A stretch of 48,821 bases of DNA from NCBI GenBank assembly GCA_017542475.1, contig JAFXXD010000001.1, positions 1 to 48,821 on the forward strand. The letters run 5' to 3'. The stretch is from Ruminococcus sp. (GTDB taxonomy: Bacteria; Bacillota; Clostridia; Oscillospirales; Ruminococcaceae). The notes beneath the pieces were generated by a model, which had not been told where the DNA came from, searched no databases, and saw only the letters and a program-made list of their open reading frames with translations. The position numbers were made by a program, and so were the translations under genes. Shown in pieces: positions 25,139 through 34,716 of this stretch (positions are counted from its first letter, which is position 1; each line of letters starts with the position of its first letter).

Positions 25139-25396
25139 TTATGCCTTCGATTTCTCGTAAGCCTCGCGGACAGCAAGGCAAAGCTGGTCGGCACAGGAGG
25201 TCGGGCGCGCTCCGCAGGTGTTGCCCTTGAGCTTTGCCTCTATCTCCTCGACGGTCATACCGTCAACGAGCTTGGACACGGCTTTGAGGTTGCCGTTGCA
25301 GCCTCCGAGGAAGGAGACGTCGGTGATGACGTTGCCGTCGATGTTGAAGCTTATCTGCTGTGCACAGACCATTCTCGGCTTGTATGTATATTTCAT
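25139..25396 (-). CDS. TSCPD domain protein (TIGR03905 type)
   Basis: An 85-residue protein that is nearly all TSCPD domain: F-GGCNGNLKAVSKLVDGM, then CGARPTSCADQLCLAV. The domain also occurs at the C-terminus of some ribonucleotide reductases and is thought to bind metal or nucleic acid through its conserved Cys residues (Cys in GGCNGN, NTCGARPTSCADQLC). Stand-alone members are common in Clostridia and uncharacterised. It lies 54 bases after rpoC, behind a hairpin. Confidence 0.9.
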   Translation of the reverse strand: MKYTYKPRMVCAQQISFNIDGNVITDVSFLGGCNGNLKAVSKLVDGMTVEEIEAKLKGNTCGARPTSCADQLCLAVREAYEKSKA

Positions 25397-25416
25397 ATTT
25401 ACGCTCCTTTACAGCT

Positions 25417-25443
25417 ATCCCCGACGCTTTGAACGTCGGGGAT
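25417..25443 (-). other. Intercistronic hairpin between rpoC and the TSCPD gene
   Basis: A perfect 10-bp stem ATCCCCGACG/CGTCGGGGAT with a 7-base loop in a 54-base gap. It lacks a T-run on the minus strand, so it is more likely an RNA processing or stability element or weak attenuator. A hairpin with the same CCCCGACG foot lies in the rpoB leader. Confidence 0.55.
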
Positions 25444-25450
25444 ATTGCTT

Positions 25451-28400
25451 TTATACTATGGGATTGCTGTTTATTGCGGGATTGTGCTCGCCGTATGCCT
25501 CGTTCTTTACGACCTTGACATGGCTGTAGCAGTCCATACCTGTACCCGCGGGTATGAGCTTACCGATGATAACGTTCTCCTTGAGTCCGAGGAGCTTGTC
25601 GCTCTTGCCTCTGATAGCGGCGTCTGTAAGAGCCTTTGTGGTCTCCTGGAAGGAAGCCGCCGACATAAAGCTGTCGGAGTTCGAGGAAGCCTTCGTGATA
25701 CCCTGAAGCACGGGAGTTACCTGTACGAGCTGTACATCGTACTCGCCTGCGTCGATACGAGCCTGAAGCTCCTCGTTGATAGCGTCTATCTCCTTGCGGT
25801 CTACAAGGTTGCCGGGGAGGAGGTAGCTGCTGCCCGAATCCTCTACCTTTACCTTGCGGAGCATCTGGCGGACGATTACCTCGATGTGCTTGTCGTTGAT
25901 ATCAACACCCTGTAAGCGGTAAACCTTCTGTACCTCGTTGATGATGTAGTTCTGTACATCGTGGATACCGAGGATATTGAGGATATCCGCGGGGTAGATG
26001 TTACCCTCTGTGAGGCGCGTGCCCTTGGTTATCTGCTCGCCCTCCTGAACGCGTATCTTGAGGTTGTACGGTATCATATAGCTCTCGCTCTCGCCAGTCT
26101 CGTCATTGGTGACGATGATGTTGCGGGTAGTCTTTACCTCTTCGATGGTTATCCTGCCCGCGATCTTGGAGAGGATAGCCGCGCCCTTGGGACGTCTGCT
26201 CTCGAAGAGCTCCTCAACACGGGGAAGACCCTGTGTGATATCCTCAGCGTCGGCAGAAGCAACACCGCCGGTGTGGAAGGTTCTCATGGTGAGCTGTGTA
26301 CCGGGCTCGCCGATGGACTGCGCCGCGATTACGCCGACAGCCTCGCCGACTGATACAACATTGTTGAACGCGAGGTTAGCGCCGTAGCACTTCGCGCACA
26401 CGCCGTTCCTTGCCTTGCAGTTGAGGACGGAGCGGATAGTGATCCTCTCGACGCCTGCCTCGATTATCTTCTTGGCGTCTGCGTCGTTGATGAGCTTGTT
26501 CTTGGAGACGATGAGCTCGCCTGCCTCGTCGCGGAGGTCCTCGGAGAGGAATCTGCCGACAAGACGCTCAGCAAACGGCTCGACTATCTCGTTGCCGTTT
26601 CTTATCTCGTATACCTCGATACCGTCGGTAGTACCGCAGTCCTCCTCGCGGATGATAACGTCCTGAGAAACGTCAACAAGACGACGTGTCAGGTAACCCG
26701 AGTCAGCGGTACGGAGAGCCGTATCGGCAAGTCCCTTACGGGCACCACGGGAAGCGATGAAGTATTCGAGGATATTAAGACCTTCACGGTAGTTAGCACG
26801 GATAGGGATCTCGATTACGGCACCCGAGGTGTTGGCGATAAGTCCGCGCATACCTGCGAGCTGACGTATCTGCGAGATTGAACCACGGGCACCCGAGTCC
26901 GCCATCATCCAGATAGGATTGTAGCGGTCGAAGTTTGCCTTCAGTGCTGCTGTAACCTCGTCGTTGGTATTCGTCCAAAGCTCGATCACCTGCTTGGACT
27001 TCTCCTCTGCGGAGATGTAGCCGTACTCGTAATCCTCGGTGATGCGTGCAACCTCTTCGTCTGCCTTTGCGAGTATCTCCTTCTTCTGAGGAGGAATGGA
27101 GGCGTCGCATACGGCAACGGTGAGAGCCGCTCTTGTCGAATACTTGTAGCCGAGAGCCTTGATACGGTCAAGTACCTCGGAGGTAGTTGTCGTGCCGTGT
27201 ATCTTGATGCAGCGCTCGATGATGTCGGAGAGCTGCTTCTTGCCTACGAGGAATGCTACCTCGAGGTCGAACTGCTTGTCGGAGTTCGTTCTGTCAACGT
27301 AGCCGAGGTTCTGCGGGATATTCTCGTTGAAGATGAGACGTCCGACTGTAGCGTCTATTATCTTGGACACCTTCTTGTCGCCGATGTCCTTGGTTATCTT
27401 TACCTTGATATTTGCGTGGAGCGAAACGTCGTGCTCGTAGTAAGCCATAAGAGCCTCGTTCACGTCGCGGAACACCTTGCCCTCGCCGGGCTCGCCGGGC
27501 TTATCCATAGTAAGGTAGTACGAACCGAGTACCATATCCTGCGAAGGTACGGCAACAGGCTTACCGTCTGACGGCTTGAGCAGGTTGTTGGCGGCAAGCA
27601 TAAGGAAGCGTGCCTCTGCCTGAGCCTCTGCCGAAAGAGGAAGATGTACAGCCATCTGGTCGCCGTCGAAGTCAGCGTTGAACGCCGAGCATACGAGCGG
27701 GTGGAGCTTGATAGCTCTGCCCTCTACGAGTATCGGCTCGAACGCCTGAATACCGAGACGGTGGAGCGTAGGAGCACGGTTGAGCATTACAGGGTGGTCC
27801 TTGATGACGTCCTCAAGAGCGTCCCATACCTTGTTGTCGGCACGGTCGATGAGCTTTCTTGCGGACTTGATGTTGGCGATAGCCTTCTTGTCAACGAGTC
27901 TCTTCAGTACGAAGGGCTTGAAGAGCTCCAGTGCCATTTCCTTCGGAAGACCGCACTGGTACATCTTCAGCTCAGGACCTACGACGATAACCGAACGTCC
28001 CGAGTAGTCAACACGCTTACCGAGAAGGTTCTGACGGAAGCGTCCCTGCTTACCCTTGAGCATATCGGACAGCGACTTGAGAGCACGGTTGCTCGGACCT
28101 GTTACGGCTCTGCCGTGTCTGCCGTTGTCGATGAGAGCGTCAACTGCTTCCTGGAGCATACGCTTCTCGTTTCTTACGATGATGTCGGGAGCGTCGAGCT
28201 CAAGCATTCTCTTCAGACGGTTATTTCTGTTGATAACACGTCTGTAGAGGTCGTTGAGGTCAGATGTAGCGTAGCGTCCGCCGTCGAGCATTATCATAGG
28301 ACGGAGATCGGGCGGGATAACGGGTACCACGTCGAGCACCATCCACTCGGGCTTATTTCCCGAGAGGCGGAATGCCTCGATTATCTGGAGTCTCTTTAGA

Positions 28401-29173
28401 AGCTTTACCTTCTTCTGACCAGAGGGAAGTCCCACGAGCTCGTTTTTGAGGTCGTCGGAAACTATCTCGATGTTGTTCTTCCACTCGATGTCTGTGAGCT
28501 CCGCGAACTTGCGGCACTCCTCACACTCGCACTCGAGCGGGTTGTTATAGCACTCAACGCGGCTGTAGCCGAGGCTTATCTTGCCTGTCTCGATGAGTCT
28601 GTTCTTCTGTGTGTCGTATCTTGCGGGGTCGTACTCGTTGAGGAGCTTCTTGATAGCCTCAGCGCCCATTTCAGCCTTGAAATCGTCGCCGTACTTCTCT
28701 ACGAAGGAGAGGTACTCCTTCTCGGAGAGGAGCTGCTTCTTCACGAGCTCGGTATTGCCCGGGTCTGTTACGATGTACTTCGTGAAGTAGAGTACCTCCT
28801 CAAGGCGCTTCTGCGATACCTCGAGCACCTGTCCGATACGGGAAGGTGTGCCCTTGAAGTACCATATATGCGACACGGGAGCTGCGAGCTCGATGTGACC
28901 CATTCTCTCACGGCGCACTCTTGCCCTTGTTACCTCAACTCCGCAGCGGTCGCAGACCTTGCCCTTGAAGCGTATCTTCTTGAACTTGCCGCAGTGACAC
29001 TCCCAGTCCTTTGTAGGTCCGAATATCCTTTCGCAGAAAAGGCCGTCCCTCTCGGGCTTCTGTGTTCTGTAATTTATAGTCTCGGGTCTTTCAACAATGC
29101 CGTATGACCAGCTTCTGATCTGTTCGGGCGATGCAAGACCGATCTTTATTGATTCAAAAGTCGTATTTTCCAA
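25451..29173 (-). CDS. rpoC: DNA-directed RNA polymerase subunit beta'
   Basis: A 1240-residue beta' subunit. The N-terminal zinc site is [20 protein letters not shown], the catalytic Mg-binding motif is [12 protein letters not shown], and the second Cys cluster is [13 protein letters not shown]. It also has the bridge helix ([20 protein letters not shown]) and the conserved C-terminal GTGM block. Translation starts at TTG (29171-29173) behind GGAGGTAGCAG. It lies 53 bases downstream of rpoB. Length is normal for Clostridia. Confidence 0.99.
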   Translation of the reverse strand: MENTTFESIKIGLASPEQIRSWSYGIVERPETINYRTQKPERDGLFCERIFGPTKDWECHCGKFKKIRFKGKVCDRCGVEVTRARVRRERMGHIELAAPVSHIWYFKGTPSRIGQVLEVSQKRLEEVLYFTKYIVTDPGNTELVKKQLLSEKEYLSFVEKYGDDFKAEMGAEAIKKLLNEYDPARYDTQKNRLIETGKISLGYSRVECYNNPLECECEECRKFAELTDIEWKNNIEIVSDDLKNELVGLPSGQKKVKLLKRLQIIEAFRLSGNKPEWMVLDVVPVIPPDLRPMIMLDGGRYATSDLNDLYRRVINRNNRLKRMLELDAPDIIVRNEKRMLQEAVDALIDNGRHGRAVTGPSNRALKSLSDMLKGKQGRFRQNLLGKRVDYSGRSVIVVGPELKMYQCGLPKEMALELFKPFVLKRLVDKKAIANIKSARKLIDRADNKVWDALEDVIKDHPVMLNRAPTLHRLGIQAFEPILVEGRAIKLHPLVCSAFNADFDGDQMAVHLPLSAEAQAEARFLMLAANNLLKPSDGKPVAVPSQDMVLGSYYLTMDKPGEPGEGKVFRDVNEALMAYYEHDVSLHANIKVKITKDIGDKKVSKIIDATVGRLIFNENIPQNLGYVDRTNSDKQFDLEVAFLVGKKQLSDIIERCIKIHGTTTTSEVLDRIKALGYKYSTRAALTVAVCDASIPPQKKEILAKADEEVARITEDYEYGYISAEEKSKQVIELWTNTNDEVTAALKANFDRYNPIWMMADSGARGSISQIRQLAGMRGLIANTSGAVIEIPIRANYREGLNILEYFIASRGARKGLADTALRTADSGYLTRRLVDVSQDVIIREEDCGTTDGIEVYEIRNGNEIVEPFAERLVGRFLSEDLRDEAGELIVSKNKLINDADAKKIIEAGVERITIRSVLNCKARNGVCAKCYGANLAFNNVVSVGEAVGVIAAQSIGEPGTQLTMRTFHTGGVASADAEDITQGLPRVEELFESRRPKGAAILSKIAGRITIEEVKTTRNIIVTNDETGESESYMIPYNLKIRVQEGEQITKGTRLTEGNIYPADILNILGIHDVQNYIINEVQKVYRLQGVDINDKHIEVIVRQMLRKVKVEDSGSSYLLPGNLVDRKEIDAINEELQARIDAGEYDVQLVQVTPVLQGITKASSNSDSFMSAASFQETTKALTDAAIRGKSDKLLGLKENVIIGKLIPAGTGMDCYSHVKVVKNEAYGEHNPAINSNPIV

Positions 29174-29226
29174 ACTGCTACCTCCTGCAATTTATTGCCG
29201 ATTCATTTCGTATACCGACTGTTTTA

Positions 29227-32200
29227 TCAGCCCTCGTCGCCTTCCTCATCGAGGTCGAAGCTGTCGAAAACATCGTCGCCCTCTTCCTCGTCGTTGAAGT
29301 CGAGGTCGTCCTCGGACTCGTCGTCGTCGAAGCTGAACTCGTCGTCCTTGTCAACGCCGTCGAAGTCGTCGCCGTCCTCGAAGCCGAAGCCTGCCTCGCC
29401 GAGCTCGTCGTCGGAGTAGCTTGTTCCGTCGGCAGTATCCTCGTCAGCGTAGGAATCTCTTGCAGGTATCGGATCGTCGTCGAAGTTCTGCTTGAGGTCG
29501 ATCTCCTCCTGATTGCTGTCGAGCACCTTGACGTCGAGACACAGTGACTGCATCTCCTTGATGAGTACCTTGAAGGACTCGGGTATACCCGGTGTGGGAA
29601 CGTTCTGTCCCTTTACGATAGCCTCGTAGGTGTTTACACGTCCGATGGTATCGTCCGACTTGACGGTGAGTATCTCCTGAAGGGTATAAGCTGCACCGTA
29701 AGCCTCGAGAGCCCAGACTTCCATCTCACCGAAACGCTGTCCGCCGAACTGAGCCTTACCGCCCAGAGGCTGCTGTGTTACGAGAGCGTAGGGACCTACC
29801 GAACGCGCGTGGATCTTATCGTCTACGAGGTGGTGGAGCTTGAGGTAGTACATATAGCCCACCGTTACGCGGTTGTCGAACTTCTCGCCCGTGCGTCCGT
29901 CGTAGAGTGTGAACTTACAGTCGTCTGTGAATTCGAGAGCCTTGGGGTTGATGACCTTATCCATAGCCTTGAGCTCGAACATATCGTCCTTGTGCTCCTG
30001 AGCGTAGTCGTTTGCCATCTTGAAGCACTCACGGATATCGTCCTCGTGTGCGCCGTCGAATACAGGTGTCATAATGTGCCAGCCGAGAGCCTTGCAAGCC
30101 ATACCGAGGTGGACCTCAAGCACCTGTCCGATGTTCATTCGCGAAGGAACGCCGAGGGGGTTGAGCACGATATCGAGCGGTGTGCCGTCGGGGAGGAAAG
30201 GCATATCCTCCTCGGGGAGTATGCGCGATACGACGCCCTTGTTACCGTGACGGCCAGCCATCTTATCGCCGACCGTGATCTTACGCTTCTGAGCAATGTA
30301 GCAGATAACGCGCTTGTTTACGCCTGCGCTGAGCTCGTCGCAGTTCTCGCGGGTGAATACCTTGACGTCAACGATGACGCCTGCCTCACCGTGCGGTACC
30401 TTGAGGGAGTTGTCGCGCACCTCTCTTGCCTTCTCGCCGAAGATAGCGCGGAGAAGTCTCTCCTCAGCGGTGAGCTCGGTCTCGCCCTTGGGCGTTACCT
30501 TGCCGACGAGGATATCGCCCGATGTTACCTCCGAACCGATGCGGATGATACCGTTCTCGTCGAGGTTTGCAAGTGCGTCGTCGCCGACGTTGGGGATATC
30601 GCGGGTTATCTCTTCGGGTCCGAGCTTGGTGTCGCGGCACTCTATCTCGTACTCTTCTATATGAACTGATGTGAATACGTCTTCTCTTACGAGGCGCTCG
30701 TTAAGGAGAACGGCGTCCTCGTAGTTGTAGCCCTCCCAAGTCATAAAGCCGATGAGAGCGTTCTTACCGAGGGATATCTCGCCGTCTGCGGTAGCGGGAC
30801 CGTCAGCGAGCACCTGTCCCCTCTTGACCTCCTCGCCTGCTGTGACGATAGGTCTCTGGTTTACACACGTGCCCTGATTCGAGCGCTTGAACTTGATGAG
30901 CTCGTACTTGTGCTCGATGCCCTCGGAGTCTATCATATGGATCTTGTCGGCGTCAACGTAGGTTATCTTGCCGTCGTAGTCGGAAACTACGCATACGCCC
31001 GAGTCAACAGCCGCCTTGTACTCCATACCTGTGCCGACGAACGGACGCTCGGTCTTGAGGAGCGGTACTGCCTGCCTCTGCATATTAGAGCCCATGAGAG
31101 CACGGTTAGCGTCGTCGTTCTCAAGGAAGGGGATCATAGATGTAGCGACAGATACGACCATCTTAGGCGATACGTCCATATAATCGACCTTCTCGTGGTC
31201 GATCTCGAGTATCTGCTCGCGGAATCTTGCGTTTACACGGGGTCTTGCAAACTTGCCGTCCTCTGTGAGGGGCTCGTTAGCCTGAGCAACTACAAAGTTG
31301 TCCTCGGTGTCGGCAGTCATATAAACTACCTCGTTCGTAACAACGCCCGTAGCCTTGTCTACCTTGCGGTAGGGAGCCTCTACGAAGCCGTACTCGTTTA
31401 TCCTTGCAAATGTTGCGAGGTAGGAGATAAGTCCGATGTTAGGTCCTTCAGGAGTCTCGATAGGACACATTCTTCCGTAGTGGCTGTAGTGAACGTCACG
31501 TACCTCAAATCCCGCACGGTCTCTTGAAAGACCTCCGGGTCCGAGGGCGGAGAGACGTCTCTTGTGTGTGAGCTCGGCGAGCGGGTTGTTCTGATCCATA
31601 AACTGGGACAGAGGCGAGGAGCAGAAGAACTCCTTCATAGCCGAGGATATGGGTCTGATATTGATAAGAGTCTGGGGCGTGAGGGTGTTCACGTCCTGAG
31701 TCTGGATGTTCATTCTCTCGCGGATACCGCGCTCCATACGTGCATAGCCGATACGGAACTGGTTCTGAAGGAGCTCGCCTACCGAGCGGATACGTCTGTT
31801 GCCGAGGTGGTCGATATCGTCAACTGTGCCGACGCCCTCACAGAGGTTAATGAAGTAGCTGATGGTAGCGAAGATATCGTCGAGGATAATGTGCTTCGGA
31901 ACGAGCTCGTCTGCACGCTTCTTGATGTTCTCCTCGAGCTCCTCTGCGTCTGCGGAGTTCTCCATAATGTCGCGGAGCACCTTGAAGGATACCTTCTCGT
32001 TGATGCCGTACTTCTCGGTATCGAAGTCAACGTAGCCCTTGATGTCTACCATGCCGTTGCCGATTATCTTGACGGTCTTCTCAACGGGACGTATCTGTGT
32101 CTCGCCGCGGTCGTTGGTGTAGTACTCCTTGGACTCGACAGTGACGAATGCGCTGTATACGCCTGCCTGCTCTATCTCGCAAGCCTTGTCGTAGGTGATC

Positions 32201-33132
32201 GTTTCGCCTGCGTCAGCCATTATCTCGCCTGTCATCGGGTTGATAACGGGCTCTGCGAGCACGTGACCCGAAAGGCGGGTAGCTATGCCGAGCTTCTTGT
32301 TGTACTTGTATCTTCCGAAGCGGCAGAGGTCGTACCTCTTGGCGTCGAAGAAGAGGTTGTTGAGGTGAGTTACCGCGCTCTCTACCGTCGGGGGCTCGCC
32401 CGGACGGAGCTTCTTGTATACGTCGATAAGAGCGTCGGAGTTGTTCTTGGTCTGGTCCTTCTGGAGGATAGTCTGCTTGAGTCTCTCGTCCTCGCCGAAG
32501 AACTCGAATATCTCCTCGTCGGAGCCTATACCGAGTGCACGGATAAAGGTGGTTATCGGTATCTTTCTGTTCTTGTCGATACGGACGTAAACGATGTCGT
32601 TGGAGTCCATCTCGTACTCGAGCCATGCGCCGCGGTTCGGGATAACGGTGGTATTGAAGAGGTCCTTACCTGTCTTATCCTTCTCGAACGCATAGTATAC
32701 ACCCGGCGAACGCACGAGCTGTGATACGATGACACGCTCCGCACCGTTGATAACGAAGGTTCCGCTGTCTGTCATGAGCGGGAAGTCGCCCATGTATATC
32801 TCGCTCTCGCTGACTGCTCCCGTCTCCTTGTTGCAGAGAGTAGCAGTAGCCCTCATCGCTACCTGATATGTGGCGCCTCTGGACTTGCACTCTGCAAGGC
32901 TGTACTTGGGAGTATCATCGAAGCGGTAGTCCTTGAAGTTGAGGACGAGGTTGCCGTTGTAGTCGGTTATCGCGGTCATATCGCGGAATACCTCTCTCAG
33001 TCCCTCTTCCCTGAACCACTTATACGAGTTCTTCTGTACCTCGATAAGGTTCGGCATCTCAAGAGGCTCGGTGATCTTACCGAAACTCATCCTGACGTTT
33101 TTTCCCAGCTGCTTAGGTGTTACATTCACCAT
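29227..33132 (-). CDS. rpoB: DNA-directed RNA polymerase subunit beta
   Basis: A 1301-residue beta subunit with all conserved blocks, including the rifampicin-pocket stretch ([20 protein letters not shown]), [18 protein letters not shown], the Lys-rich [13 protein letters not shown] motif and the [20 protein letters not shown] segment. Two things stand out. The sequence just before LSQF reads FFCSSP, where many bacteria have FFGSSQ. The C-terminus ends in an Asp/Glu-rich tail of about 70 residues (for example [20 protein letters not shown]). No ribosomal protein genes lie upstream; rpoB has its own promoter at 33306-33334 and a strong AAGGAGG site. Confidence 0.99.
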   Translation of the reverse strand: MVNVTPKQLGKNVRMSFGKITEPLEMPNLIEVQKNSYKWFREEGLREVFRDMTAITDYNGNLVLNFKDYRFDDTPKYSLAECKSRGATYQVAMRATATLCNKETGAVSESEIYMGDFPLMTDSGTFVINGAERVIVSQLVRSPGVYYAFEKDKTGKDLFNTTVIPNRGAWLEYEMDSNDIVYVRIDKNRKIPITTFIRALGIGSDEEIFEFFGEDERLKQTILQKDQTKNNSDALIDVYKKLRPGEPPTVESAVTHLNNLFFDAKRYDLCRFGRYKYNKKLGIATRLSGHVLAEPVINPMTGEIMADAGETITYDKACEIEQAGVYSAFVTVESKEYYTNDRGETQIRPVEKTVKIIGNGMVDIKGYVDFDTEKYGINEKVSFKVLRDIMENSADAEELEENIKKRADELVPKHIILDDIFATISYFINLCEGVGTVDDIDHLGNRRIRSVGELLQNQFRIGYARMERGIRERMNIQTQDVNTLTPQTLINIRPISSAMKEFFCSSPLSQFMDQNNPLAELTHKRRLSALGPGGLSRDRAGFEVRDVHYSHYGRMCPIETPEGPNIGLISYLATFARINEYGFVEAPYRKVDKATGVVTNEVVYMTADTEDNFVVAQANEPLTEDGKFARPRVNARFREQILEIDHEKVDYMDVSPKMVVSVATSMIPFLENDDANRALMGSNMQRQAVPLLKTERPFVGTGMEYKAAVDSGVCVVSDYDGKITYVDADKIHMIDSEGIEHKYELIKFKRSNQGTCVNQRPIVTAGEEVKRGQVLADGPATADGEISLGKNALIGFMTWEGYNYEDAVLLNERLVREDVFTSVHIEEYEIECRDTKLGPEEITRDIPNVGDDALANLDENGIIRIGSEVTSGDILVGKVTPKGETELTAEERLLRAIFGEKAREVRDNSLKVPHGEAGVIVDVKVFTRENCDELSAGVNKRVICYIAQKRKITVGDKMAGRHGNKGVVSRILPEEDMPFLPDGTPLDIVLNPLGVPSRMNIGQVLEVHLGMACKALGWHIMTPVFDGAHEDDIRECFKMANDYAQEHKDDMFELKAMDKVINPKALEFTDDCKFTLYDGRTGEKFDNRVTVGYMYYLKLHHLVDDKIHARSVGPYALVTQQPLGGKAQFGGQRFGEMEVWALEAYGAAYTLQEILTVKSDDTIGRVNTYEAIVKGQNVPTPGIPESFKVLIKEMQSLCLDVKVLDSNQEEIDLKQNFDDDPIPARDSYADEDTADGTSYSDDELGEAGFGFEDGDDFDGVDKDDEFSFDDDESEDDLDFNDEEEGDDVFDSFDLDEEGDEG

Positions 33133-33157
33133 AGGCGGAACCTCCTTATTATTTCTA

Positions 33158-33184
33158 CCCCGCAGACGCTTCTGCGCGTCGGGG
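33158..33184 (-). other. Hairpin in the rpoB 5' leader
   Basis: CCCC/GGGG plus GACGC/GCGTC pairing with a 6-base loop and a small bulge, 25 bases before the rpoB ATG. It could affect rpoB mRNA stability or translation. No T-run follows. Confidence 0.5.
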
Positions 33185-33231
33185 CTGTTATCACCTTGCG
33201 TACCCTTTTGGAAAAATTTTTGAAAAAGCTA

Positions 33232-33261
33232 TTGACAAGTACTGCACAGATGTGCTATAAT
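33232..33261 (+). promoter_or_regulatory. Strong plus-strand promoter inside the rpoB leader region
   Basis: A perfect TTGACA and perfect TATAAT with an 18-base spacer and an extended -10 TG (TGC before TATAAT). It points rightward, opposite to rpoB, and no protein gene follows it before a terminator at 33362-33394. Confidence 0.8.
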
Positions 33262-33305
33262 ATCTTGCAAAGTAGCGGCACTTTTCCATATTGATACATT
33301 ATATT

Positions 33306-33334
33306 AGTATATCACTCTTTTGCAGCAGTGTCAA
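33306..33334 (-). promoter_or_regulatory. Promoter of rpoBC
   Basis: A perfect TTGACA and TATACT with a 17-base spacer on the minus strand, giving an rpoB leader of about 165 bases. It lies within the antisense transcript described at 33268-33394. Confidence 0.85.
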
Positions 33335-33361
33335 GCGCTTTTGGTAAATATCAGCATTCTT

Positions 33362-33394
33362 GCCGAAGTTTCATGTGAAGCCTCGGCTTTTTTT
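33362..33394 (+). terminator. Terminator of the candidate small RNA
   Basis: A 12-position stem with one mismatch (GCCGAAGTTTCA against TGAAGCCTCGGC) followed by seven T on the plus strand. Confidence 0.8.
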
Positions 33395-33425
33395 GTAGCT
33401 TAATGCAATTGGGCTGAAAATGCAA

Positions 33426-33454
33426 AAATCCCGAGGCGTTCCTCGGGATTTTTT
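33426..33454. terminator. Bidirectional terminator after the zinc-ribbon protein gene
   Basis: An 11-bp perfect stem AAATCCCGAGG with loop CGTT, T-rich on the plus strand and A-rich on the other side, 14 bases beyond the minus-strand stop at 33468. Confidence 0.85.
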
Positions 33455-33467
33455 GTTGGGGCGGATA

Positions 33468-33998
33468 TTAGCCGACCGATATTTCAGCATAATTTTCAAT
33501 TACGACCTCAATTGCCGTTTCTGCGTTAATTTGTGACGACGATTTACCAGAATCGGAATCAGATGAACAGCTTTTCATACAAGCAACGAAGCCGAAAATT
33601 ATCAAACCAAAGATGATAACAACGCCAGCAATCGCTCCTATGCCCAAAACCAGCAAAACTTTCTTTAATCCTTCCGTTAATTTCTCAAAGAAAGTAAGCG
33701 TGTTTTCAATGCCATCACAAACACCGATTACACCGTCAAGCGCCTTATCAGCAGTTCCAAAGGCAGTTTTAAAGCGTTCGTGCTTTTGCTGTTTCTTTTG
33801 CATTTCTGATTCGTGCTTCATTTTTTCGACAGCTTGTTTTTCTTCGTGCTCCATTCTTTGTATTTCTATTTTTGCTTTTTCACTAAGTTCATTAAGGATT
33901 ATTTTTTTGTTGCAGTATGGACAAAGAAAAATATTTGTATCTGCGTTTTGTTGTAGGTTTGCTCCGCAATTCGGACATTCAAGTTTGAATACCTCCAT
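33468..33998 (-). CDS. Zinc-ribbon membrane protein of unknown function
   Basis: A 176-residue protein with a four-Cys zinc ribbon at the N-terminus (LECPNCGANL then FLCPYCNKK). A long charged helix follows (about 40-80, EEKQAVEKMKHESEMQKKQQKHE), then a membrane segment (about 113-138, VLLVLGIGAIAGVVIIFGLI) and a short Ser/Asp-rich tail. Zinc-ribbon membrane proteins of this shape are common and mostly uncharacterised. It is likely controlled by the divergent XRE regulator, because its promoter (34071-34099) is flanked by two operator-like palindromes. The base composition is lower in G+C than in neighbouring genes. Confidence 0.8.
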   Translation of the reverse strand: MEVFKLECPNCGANLQQNADTNIFLCPYCNKKIILNELSEKAKIEIQRMEHEEKQAVEKMKHESEMQKKQQKHERFKTAFGTADKALDGVIGVCDGIENTLTFFEKLTEGLKKVLLVLGIGAIAGVVIIFGLIIFGFVACMKSCSSDSDSGKSSSQINAETAIEVVIENYAEISVG

Positions 33999-34048
33999 AT
34001 TTTTCCCTCCTTGTTACGTTTGGTAGTAAAATGTGCAGAATAGACAAA

Positions 34049-34066
34049 TTAACGGTATACCGTTAA
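34049..34066. promoter_or_regulatory. Operator-like palindrome 1
   Basis: A perfect 18-base palindrome TTAACGGTATACCGTTAA, placed just downstream of the -10 of the leftward zinc-ribbon promoter, where a bound repressor would block initiation. Confidence 0.75.
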
Positions 34067-34070
34067 TATT

Positions 34071-34099
34071 ATTTTAGCACACCCAGTTCCAAAAGTCAA
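34071..34099 (-). promoter_or_regulatory. Promoter of the zinc-ribbon membrane protein gene
   Basis: TTGACT and TAAAAT with a 17-base spacer on the minus strand. The -35 overlaps operator 2 and the transcription start lies at operator 1. Confidence 0.75.
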
Positions 34100-34112
34100 C
34101 GGTTTACCGACA
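34096..34112. promoter_or_regulatory. Operator-like palindrome 2
   Basis: AACGGTTTACCG within TCAACGGTTTACCGACA is a close copy of the core of operator 1 (AACGGTATACCG), centred 46 bases away, and it overlaps the -35 of the leftward promoter. Confidence 0.65.
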
Positions 34113-34174
34113 ATAATATTTAACAAAAAATGCTATCATTATTTATGTACTATTACATGAAAGGATAGCGGGAT

Positions 34175-34417
34175 ATGAACATTTCGGAAGCAGTCGCGGC
34201 ACGGATACTCGACCTGTGCAAGCAGAAAAATATAACTGTCAACAAGCTCTCGACGCTTTCGGGTGTTACGCAGTCCACCGTCAACGACATCGTGAACCGC
34301 AAAGCCAAGAATATCGGCATTGTCACGATAAAAAAGCTGTGCGACGGCTTCGAGATGACCATTTCCGATTTTTTCAATACCGACGATTTCAAAAAGCTTG
34401 AACAAGAGCTATACTAA
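34175..34417 (+). CDS. XRE family helix-turn-helix transcriptional regulator
   Basis: An 80-residue protein consisting of a single XRE helix-turn-helix (VNKLSTLSGVTQSTVNDIVN, then IVTIKKLCDGFEMTISDFF). It has no sensory or dimerisation domain beyond a short C-terminal helix. GAAAGGATAGCGGGAT provides the ribosome binding site. An extended -10 element (TGCTATCAT, about 34131-34139) is a possible promoter. The two AACGG-TACCG palindromes between it and the zinc-ribbon gene are its likely binding sites, which would make it a local repressor. Confidence 0.92.
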   Translation: MNISEAVAARILDLCKQKNITVNKLSTLSGVTQSTVNDIVNRKAKNIGIVTIKKLCDGFEMTISDFFNTDDFKKLEQELY

Positions 34418-34421
34418 AAAA

Positions 34422-34451
34422 ATCCCGAGGTCAGTCCTCGGGATCTTTTTT
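34422..34451. terminator. Bidirectional terminator between convergent genes
   Basis: A 9-bp perfect stem ATCCCGAGG with loop TCAGT and T-runs on both strands. The minus-strand gene's stop codon (34431-34433) sits inside the loop, so the terminator overlaps the end of that gene. Confidence 0.88.
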
Positions 34452-34712
34452 TGTCAGTTTTATTATGAGTGCGGTCACGAGCAGTGCCGCTCCGATGACT
34501 ATGGACAGCACCAGCGGCAGAAGCACCGCCGCGAACGGTACTCCCAGCCTGCCTGTGAGGAATATCGCTGTCGGAGCGTCCGCCCCGCCTATTATCCCCA
34601 CGTGCCCGTACTCCCGTCTCAGCGTGTACACGAACCACGTGATAAGCCCGACCATGCCAAGTCCGCCGCTGCCCATAAGCGCGGCTCCCGCGATGAGCAA
34701 GCCCTTTTTCAT
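34431..34712 (-). CDS. Small membrane protein with an OadB-like GGADAPTAIFLT motif
   Basis: A 93-residue protein with two hydrophobic segments (about 4-28 and 56-82). Between them lies GIIGGADAPTAIFLTGRLG, which closely matches the conserved substrate/Na+ region of sodium-pumping decarboxylase beta subunits (about 370-430 residues in full). It is far too short to be such a subunit, and no alpha or gamma subunit is nearby. It starts four bases after rodA behind GAGGAGTGA, so it is probably co-transcribed with it. Short proteins of this kind are usually annotated as decarboxylase fragments; a distinct role is likely. Confidence 0.75.
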   Translation of the reverse strand: MKKGLLIAGAALMGSGGLGMVGLITWFVYTLRREYGHVGIIGGADAPTAIFLTGRLGVPFAAVLLPLVLSIVIGAALLVTALIIKLTKKDPED

Positions 34713-34716
34713 AGCG

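Larger units (their letters stand above)
33268..33394 (+). ncRNA. Candidate small RNA antisense to the rpoB promoter region
   Basis: A strong promoter and a strong terminator face the same way about 130 bases apart, with no start codon plus ribosome binding site between them. The predicted transcript crosses the rpoB promoter (33306-33334) in the opposite direction and overlaps the first 30 or so bases of the rpoB transcript. It does not resemble 6S RNA, SRP RNA or tmRNA as far as I can see. Confidence 0.55.

Noticed and set aside
31564-32724. 386-codon open frame opposite rpoB
   Set aside because: Shadow of the highly conserved rpoB sequence.
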